The position numbers were made by a program, and so were the translations under genes. The notes beneath the pieces were generated by a model, which saw nothing but the letters and a program-made list of their open reading frames with translations, was not told the origin of the DNA and did no database searches. A DNA stretch of 9,591 nt. It comes from Candidatus Nanopelagicales bacterium. GTDB taxonomy: Bacteria; Actinomycetota; Actinomycetes; S36-B12; UBA5976. Within the stretch, counting starts at the first letter, position 1, and the number at the start of each line of letters is the position of its first letter. Where the stretch lies: positions 1 through 9,591 of the forward strand of contig JAURLB010000134.1 in NCBI GenBank assembly GCA_030831445.1. Direction: 5' to 3'. Of this stretch, positions 5,453 to 9,591 are shown one piece after another.

Positions 5453-6312
5453 CTTCCTATCGGGTGCCACACTGTTTTGGTTTCAGTCCAAAATTTCATT
5501 CTGCTAGGTTCGTTTGCGTAGTTCGTGTTTCCTATATGGTGTGAGAGAACTCTTTTCACGTTCACGCTAGCCAGTTGAGACAATTTTTTCGTAATTTCAG
5601 GTTCACGAATTCCAGTCAAATCTATGCCGTCTACATCGAGGTGTTCTGCAATCCAACTGGCAAGTTCGTGGTAGTCGCCAGTTACGATATTCACGACACC
5701 CGCAGGCACATCGCTTGTCGCAGCAATTTCAGCAAACGTAATTGCCGATACCGGATTCAATTGGGATGCAATGACAACCGCCGTGTTACCCGTTGTGATT
5801 GCAGGTGCAACTTGCGAAATGAGTGACAAGAAACTACTTGAACTTTCACTCACAATTCCAATGACGCCAGTTGGCTCAATCACACTGAAGTTGAAGAAGG
5901 GGGCTGCCACTTGGTTGTGGCCCCCGTACACGCTGGAAATTTTGTCAGCCCAGCCGGCGTACCACACCAAGCGATCAATGGCTGTGTCAATCTCTCTCTT
6001 GGCATTGGCTGGAGAAAGTCCTTCAATTTCACTGAGTTCTGTTTCAAGTTGGTGACGTCTCGTTTCGCATAACTCTGCCAAACGATAGAGAATTTGTCCC
6101 CGGTTGTAAGCCGTGAGTTGTTGCCAAGATTCTTGTGCATCGCGCGCTGCCTTTACCGCGTCGCGAACATCCTTACGCGAGCCGAGAGCTGCATTCGCAT
6201 AGAACTCGCCGGTTGAGGTTTTCACTTCGTAGCTTCGCCCACTTTCGCTGCGAACAAAAGCACCATTGATGTAGAGTTTTAAAGTCTTCTTGACGTCGAT
6301 TCGTTCGTTCAC
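5449..6312 (-). CDS. Short, catalytically dead aldehyde-dehydrogenase-like protein
   Basis: This 287-residue protein is homologous to the N-terminal (cofactor) domain of aldehyde dehydrogenases, which are normally about 480-500 residues. It aligns without gaps over the cofactor region with its upstream neighbour (GVIGIV...VAPAITTGNTAVV against GVVGQI...IAPALACGNTVVL). The active-site PWNF has become ESSS (156-159), so the catalytic Asn is lost. The cofactor Lys-Pro-Ala-Glu has become IASQ (181-184). The Glu loop (LELGG) and catalytic Cys domain are absent. After about residue 260 a short linker leads to ETKTVWHP (277-284), which looks like the C-terminal oligomerisation strand of aldehyde dehydrogenases. 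An intact ending next to a convergent gene argues against a recent truncation. The GTG start overlaps the partner's stop as GTGA, with AAGGAGG 7 nt upstream. It is probably a structural subunit of the neighbour; I recall similar tandem short/full pairs beside deoC in other Actinobacteria. Confidence 0.85.
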   Translation of the reverse strand: MNERIDVKKTLKLYINGAFVRSESGRSYEVKTSTGEFYANAALGSRKDVRDAVKAARDAQESWQQLTAYNRGQILYRLAELCETRRHQLETELSEIEGLSPANAKREIDTAIDRLVWYAGWADKISSVYGGHNQVAAPFFNFSVIEPTGVIGIVSESSSSFLSLISQVAPAITTGNTAVVIASQLNPVSAITFAEIAATSDVPAGVVNIVTGDYHELASWIAEHLDVDGIDLTGIREPEITKKLSQLASVNVKRVLSHHIGNTNYANEPSRMKFWTETKTVWHPIGS

Positions 6313-7751
6313 GATGCTACCTCCTTCAAATACGCGCCTAATCCAGTTCGGCCGCCTTCTCTACCGAAACCCGATTCGCGATAGCCACCAAAAGGGCTTG
6401 CAGGATCAAATTTGTTGAATGTATTTGCCCACACAACACCAGCCTTCAGATGTGTGGCCATGAAATGAATCTTCGATGTCTTCTCGCTCCAAATTCCAGC
6501 AGATAATCCGTATGGCGTGTTATTCGCCTTCTCAACGGCTTCTTTAGGGGTTCGGAAGGTTTGAATCGTAAGCACTGGGCCGAAGATTTCTTCGCGGACA
6601 ATTCTGTGAGCATCGGTAACATTGGTGAAATAGGACGGGGCGAACCAGAATCCCTTTATTGGCAGTTCGGATGTGCATTTCCATATTTCAGCACCTTCCG
6701 AAACACCAGCGTTCACTAATTCTTGAATCCGCGTCAGTTGTGCTCGCGAATTGATCGCACCAATATCTGTGTTCTTGTCTAATGGATTACCAATTCGAAG
6801 TGTGGACATCCGTGTCTGCAACCGGATAAGCACTTCATCCACGATATTTTCTTGTACGAGTAAGCGAGAGCCTGCGCAACATACGTGACCTTGATTGAAG
6901 TAAATCCCATTGACGATTCCCTCGATTGCCTGATCGATTGGCGCATCGTCAAAAATGATATTGGCACCTTTTCCGCCAAGTTCAAGGGTTAAACGCTTTG
7001 CTGTACCTGCTAGTGATTGCATAATTGATTTGCCAACATTGGTTGACCCGGTAAATGCAATTTTTGCCACATCAGGATGTTCTACTAATGCAGATCCAGT
7101 CGAACCTGCGCCAGTGATGATATTCACGACTCCAGGCGGAAGTCCCGCCTGTTCTAGAACATCAGCGAAGAGTAAAGCGCTCAGTGGTGTCGTTTCGGCG
7201 GGCTTGAGTACTACTGTGTTGCCACAGGCCAGTGCAGGTGCAATTTTCCAAGCGAGCATCATCATTGGAAAGTTCCACGGAATGATTTGTCCAACAACGC
7301 CTAGTGGTTGCGGATGCGATCCGTACCCTGCATATTCCAACTTGTCAGCCCAGCCCGCATGATAGAAAAAGTGAGCAACACTGATTGGGATGTCAAAATC
7401 TCGAGTTTCACGGATTGGCTTACCGTTATTCATTGTCTCAAGCACAGCAAATTCCCGCGCTCGCTCTTGCAGTATGCGTGCGATTCGATATAAGTATTTG
7501 GCGCGTTCACTTCCAGGCAAGGAGGCCCACGCTGGGAAAGCACGGCTTGCTGCTTTCACTGCTCTATCTACATCGTTCTCGTTTGCATCTGCTATTTGCG
7601 AAAGCACATCTTCGGTTGCAGGATTGATGGTATCGAAGTATTTTTTGGAAGCAGGCTCACAAAACTCACCGTCTATGTAGAGTCCGTATCGAGATTGAAT
7701 TGTGACAATGTTGGTAGATTCTGTTGCGGCGGCGTAGTCGTGAAGATCCAT
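6309..7751 (-). CDS. NAD(P)-dependent aldehyde dehydrogenase
   Basis: This 480-residue enzyme has all aldehyde dehydrogenase landmarks. These are PWNFPM with Asn160; the cofactor Lys183 in VVLKPAETTPLSA; FTGSTNVG (233-240); general-base Glu257 in LELGGKGANI; and catalytic Cys291 in NQGHVCCAG. EEIFGPV (cofactor Glu388) and the closing SPFGGYRESGFGREGG are also present. His289 replaces the usual Gln/Glu two residues before the catalytic Cys. The protein stops at GLGAYLKEVAS, without the Lys-Thr-Val strand that normally ends the family and packs in oligomer contacts; the next gene's product ends with such a strand. The ATG at 7751 is 8 nt after the deoC stop, with AAGGA just upstream. In this operon the likely substrate is acetaldehyde released by DeoC, oxidised to acetate; substrate and cofactor choice are inferred from context. 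Confidence 0.93.
   Translation of the reverse strand: MDLHDYAAATESTNIVTIQSRYGLYIDGEFCEPASKKYFDTINPATEDVLSQIADANENDVDRAVKAASRAFPAWASLPGSERAKYLYRIARILQERAREFAVLETMNNGKPIRETRDFDIPISVAHFFYHAGWADKLEYAGYGSHPQPLGVVGQIIPWNFPMMMLAWKIAPALACGNTVVLKPAETTPLSALLFADVLEQAGLPPGVVNIITGAGSTGSALVEHPDVAKIAFTGSTNVGKSIMQSLAGTAKRLTLELGGKGANIIFDDAPIDQAIEGIVNGIYFNQGHVCCAGSRLLVQENIVDEVLIRLQTRMSTLRIGNPLDKNTDIGAINSRAQLTRIQELVNAGVSEGAEIWKCTSELPIKGFWFAPSYFTNVTDAHRIVREEIFGPVLTIQTFRTPKEAVEKANNTPYGLSAGIWSEKTSKIHFMATHLKAGVVWANTFNKFDPASPFGGYRESGFGREGGRTGLGAYLKEVAS
6320..6326 (-). promoter_or_regulatory. Strong ribosome binding site of the short dehydrogenase-like gene
   Basis: AAGGAGG on the minus strand (6326-6320) lies inside the last codons of the full-length dehydrogenase gene, 7 nt before the GTG at 6312-6310. 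It is the strongest site in this operon and fixes the GTG start, so the short protein is evidently made on purpose and perhaps in amounts matching its partner. Confidence 0.75.
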
Positions 7752-7759
7752 AGTTTTCC

Positions 7760-8704
7760 TTAGTCAATCGTGACGTATCGAGAAGATGAGTAGTTGCCAT
7801 TCAAGAGTTTGTGTCGTTGCATTAACAAGTCATTTAACAAGGTTGATGCGCCAATTCGAAATCTATTCGGATCGAGCCAAGCAGTTCCCAGAGTCTCATT
7901 CACAAGGACTAGTAGCTTGAGCGCGTCTTTTGAACTTCTAATACCGCCAGCAGGCTTCATGCCAATCACTTCACCGGTGAATCGATACCAATCTCGAACA
8001 GCGTAGAGCATTTCAAGCACCACAGGTAATGTGGCGGCAGGGTTGACTTTCCCAGTCGATGTCTTGATGAAGTCTGCACCTGCAAGCATCGCAATCCAGC
8101 TTGCCTTCTTTATGTTGTCGTATGTTTGAAGTTCACCAGTTTCCAAGATAACTTTGAGATGCGCTGGGCCACAAGCGCCCTTAACTTCAACGATTTCTTC
8201 CAGAATCGAATAATAATGACCAGCTAGAAATGCACCGCGGTCAATTACCATATCGATTTCGTCTGCACCGTGTTCAACTGCAAGTTTGGTATCCGAGAGC
8301 TTTATTGCCAATGAAGATCGTCCACTTGGAAATGCAGTAGCAACAGATGCCACCTGTACTGGGCTATCTCGAAGGTGGGTTTTTGCAAGGCTCACCAAAT
8401 CTGGGTAGACGCATACTGCCGCAACACTTGGCACTGCAAGATCGAAGGGATCGGGATGCATCGCCTTCGCACACAAGGTGTGAATTTTTTCAGGCGTATC
8501 CATACCTTCCAACGTAGTGAGGTCAATCATTCGGATTGCTAAATCAATGAACGCCTGTTTGGAGGTTGTTTTGATGGAACGAGAGGCGAGTGTCGCTGCA
8601 CGCGCCTCAAGACCAACTTTATCGATGTTGGGTAAAGAGTCTAAGAATTTACGTAAACTCTCGTCACTCCGGGTGACCTCGGCAACGTCAAACCCTGTAA
8701 TCAC
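7760..8704 (-). CDS. deoC: Deoxyribose-phosphate aldolase
   Basis: This 314-residue class I aldolase cleaves 2-deoxyribose 5-phosphate to glyceraldehyde 3-phosphate and acetaldehyde, the last step of deoxyribonucleoside salvage. Visible signatures are IDLTTLEGMDT (60-70), VCVYPDL (97-103), VASVATAFPSG (118-128) and DEIDMVID with Asp151. LKVILETGEL carries the Schiff-base Lys184, and ADFIKTSTGKV carries the assisting Lys219. KPAGGIRS (250-257) completes the barrel. It is longer than the roughly 260-residue E. coli type because of an N-terminal extension (about 1-50) and resembles the longer actinobacterial form. The start is GTG at 8704: an in-frame stop lies 12-14 nt upstream, and no other start codon is nearby. 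No good Shine-Dalgarno is present. It heads the operon with the two dehydrogenase-like genes. Nucleoside phosphorylases and phosphopentomutase are not in the window. Confidence 0.95.
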   Translation of the reverse strand: MITGFDVAEVTRSDESLRKFLDSLPNIDKVGLEARAATLASRSIKTTSKQAFIDLAIRMIDLTTLEGMDTPEKIHTLCAKAMHPDPFDLAVPSVAAVCVYPDLVSLAKTHLRDSPVQVASVATAFPSGRSSLAIKLSDTKLAVEHGADEIDMVIDRGAFLAGHYYSILEEIVEVKGACGPAHLKVILETGELQTYDNIKKASWIAMLAGADFIKTSTGKVNPAATLPVVLEMLYAVRDWYRFTGEVIGMKPAGGIRSSKDALKLLVLVNETLGTAWLDPNRFRIGASTLLNDLLMQRHKLLNGNYSSSRYVTID

Positions 8705-8742
8705 CTGCCCACTTTATGCCGTGTCGGCTAGAGTAGAGGGAT
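8705..8742. promoter_or_regulatory. Short divergent promoter region between deoC and the PLP decarboxylase
   Basis: Only 38 bp separate the two start codons, so both promoters must overlap each other or the coding ends. Neither gene has a properly spaced Shine-Dalgarno site. A -10-like TAGAGT (8729-8734) lies 8 nt before the + strand ATG, and CATAAA (minus strand, 8718-8713) lies 8 nt before the deoC GTG. This fits leaderless or near-leaderless transcripts. The -35 matches are poor on both sides, so exact promoters remain uncertain. Confidence 0.35.
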
Positions 8743-9591
8743 ATGGATACCAACAGGCGCGATATGCATGCTTTCGATAAAGTGGAGGCTAAATTAGTTT
8801 TTGACTATTTACGCGAGCGACTCGAGCTAGATGAGGCTCCCTTGGACTTTCCAGGTGATAGGAAAGAGCTAGAAGACCTCATCTCAGGCTTCATCAACGA
8901 ATCGGGAAATGATCCTGAACGTGTCTTGAAACTCTACGCTGAAAAACTCTCGACAACAGTTCTTAGTACCGATAGCCCGAGATTTTTGTCATTTATCCCT
9001 GGTGCTCCAACAAAGTCATCACTCCTCTTTGATTCCATTGTCTCGGCCGCTTCATTGCAAGGAATGTCGTGGCTTGAGGCCGCCGGAGCACTAGTATGTG
9101 AAAATCAAGCATTACGTTGGATTGCAGATGTTGCCGGTCTTCCAGCAAGTGCTGGTGGCACATTTGTCAGTGGTGGATCTGCCGCAAATCTCAGCGCGCT
9201 TGCGGTCGCACGAGATATCGGCAAACAAAAGAGAAATGCAGATAAGGTGCGAGTTGGAATAAGTGAACAATCTCATTCATCAATTGGAAACTCGCTTCGA
9301 ATTCTTGATGTCGAGCCGTTACTACTTGAAACGGATGATGAGCGACTCACTGCGGCAAGTATTCGCAGAACTCTTGAGCAAGACAAGAGCGCAGTCCCAC
9401 TTGTAGCAATTGCCGCAACTGCCGGAACAACGAACGCGGGAATTGTGGATGACTTACAAGGCGTAAGTGAGATTTGTCGAGAACTCGATCTTTGGATGCA
9501 CGTAGATGGGGCATACGGTTTAGCAGGTGTCCTTTCGCCTTTGACTAAAGAAGAGTTCAAAGGAGTTGAACATGCAGATTCGCTCATCACT
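8743..9591 (+). CDS. Group II PLP-dependent decarboxylase (3' end cut by window edge)
   Basis: The frame is open from ATG 8743 to the window end, giving 283 codons of a protein that should be about 450-500 residues. It belongs to the pyridoxal-dependent decarboxylase family (aromatic amino acid/glutamate/diaminobutyrate type). Evidence includes FLSFIPGAPT (81-90), LVCENQALRWIADVAGLP, and the phosphate-binding FVSGGSAANLSALAVAR (141-157). SEQSHSSI carries the ring-stacking His178, AATAGTTNAGIVDDL matches the family (224-238), and LWMHVDGAYG carries Asp255, which contacts the PLP nitrogen. The PLP-binding Lys would lie just beyond the edge. The substrate cannot be told; HVDGAYG, in place of the HVDAAY of aromatic decarboxylases, fits a broad actinobacterial subgroup. 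An in-frame stop at 8734-8736 makes ATG 8743 the first possible start, and ATG 8764 is an alternative. AGAGGG lies only 2 nt before ATG 8743, too close for normal use. Confidence 0.9.
   Translation, partial: MDTNRRDMHAFDKVEAKLVFDYLRERLELDEAPLDFPGDRKELEDLISGFINESGNDPERVLKLYAEKLSTTVLSTDSPRFLSFIPGAPTKSSLLFDSIVSAASLQGMSWLEAAGALVCENQALRWIADVAGLPASAGGTFVSGGSAANLSALAVARDIGKQKRNADKVRVGISEQSHSSIGNSLRILDVEPLLLETDDERLTAASIRRTLEQDKSAVPLVAIAATAGTTNAGIVDDLQGVSEICRELDLWMHVDGAYGLAGVLSPLTKEEFKGVEHADSLIT

Noticed and set aside
5449..6312. Short dehydrogenase-like gene as a frameshifted or recently truncated full-length copy
   Set aside because: No catalytic-domain remnant lies downstream in any frame; the next gene begins to occupy the DNA at once. 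The protein has its own C-terminal strand, strong ribosome site and intact frame, and the substituted residues show long divergence.
6955..7362. A 135-codon open frame on the + strand opposite the aldehyde dehydrogenase
   Set aside because: It is antisense to a clear enzyme gene, has Pro/Ser/Cys-rich composition without domains, and has no ribosome site. It is a shadow frame.
9273..9590. A 105-codon minus-strand frame at the right end
   Set aside because: The + strand encodes a convincing PLP decarboxylase over the same bases, and the minus frame is a Ser-rich low-information translation.
1..9591. CRISPR array, insertion sequence, prophage, tRNA or rRNA
   Set aside because: No spaced direct repeats, transposase or integrase signatures, terminal repeats or structural RNA sequences are visible on either strand.

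Overview
The window looks like chromosome from a compact, moderate-GC actinobacterium. A WhiB1-type Wbl iron-sulphur regulator, a SigH/SigR-type ECF sigma factor with its zinc anti-sigma factor, the 24-residue actinobacterial ribosomal protein bL37 and an actinobacterial-length DeoC all point to Actinomycetota. Base composition is well below that of Streptomyces or Mycobacterium (my visual impression is mid-40s % G+C). Genes are packed with 1-8 bp overlaps and very short gaps. This fits a streamlined freshwater lineage such as Nanopelagicales/acI, but that placement is inference. There is no sign of mobile DNA, CRISPR, rRNA or tRNA.

Region 1 (1-2564, + strand): a lipoprotein cut by the left edge, a membrane histidine kinase and an OmpR-type response regulator. 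They overlap by 1 and 4 bp, so they form one translationally coupled operon, and the lipoprotein may be an accessory sensor on the outer face of the membrane.

Region 2 (2564-3502, + strand): a SigH/SigR-type ECF sigma factor and an RsrA/RshA-type anti-sigma factor, overlapping by 8 bp. A sequence matching the thiol-stress promoter that such sigma factors recognise begins on the last base of the response-regulator stop codon, suggesting autoregulation.

Region 3 (3503-5025, - strand): a 75-bp gene for bL37 that abuts the anti-sigma stop codon, whiB1 with a hairpin-rich leader, and a diacylglycerol-kinase-family lipid kinase. The sigH/rsrA/whiB1 neighbourhood is recognisable in mycobacteria.

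Region 4 (5021-5452): a small four-helix membrane protein is transcribed divergently from the lipid kinase. The 31 bp between the two GTG codons, plus the codons themselves, form an imperfect 37-bp palindrome that appears to carry two overlapping leaderless promoters.

Region 5 (5449-8704, - strand): an operon of deoC, a full-length aldehyde dehydrogenase and a short, catalytically dead aldehyde-dehydrogenase-like protein. DeoC splits deoxyribose 5-phosphate into glyceraldehyde 3-phosphate and acetaldehyde, and the dehydrogenase probably oxidises the acetaldehyde. The short protein has lost the catalytic half but ends in what looks like the C-terminal oligomerisation strand that the full-length partner lacks. 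This is the most unusual feature of the window.

Region 6 (8743-9591, + strand): the first 283 codons of a group II PLP-dependent decarboxylase, cut by the right edge and divergent from deoC.
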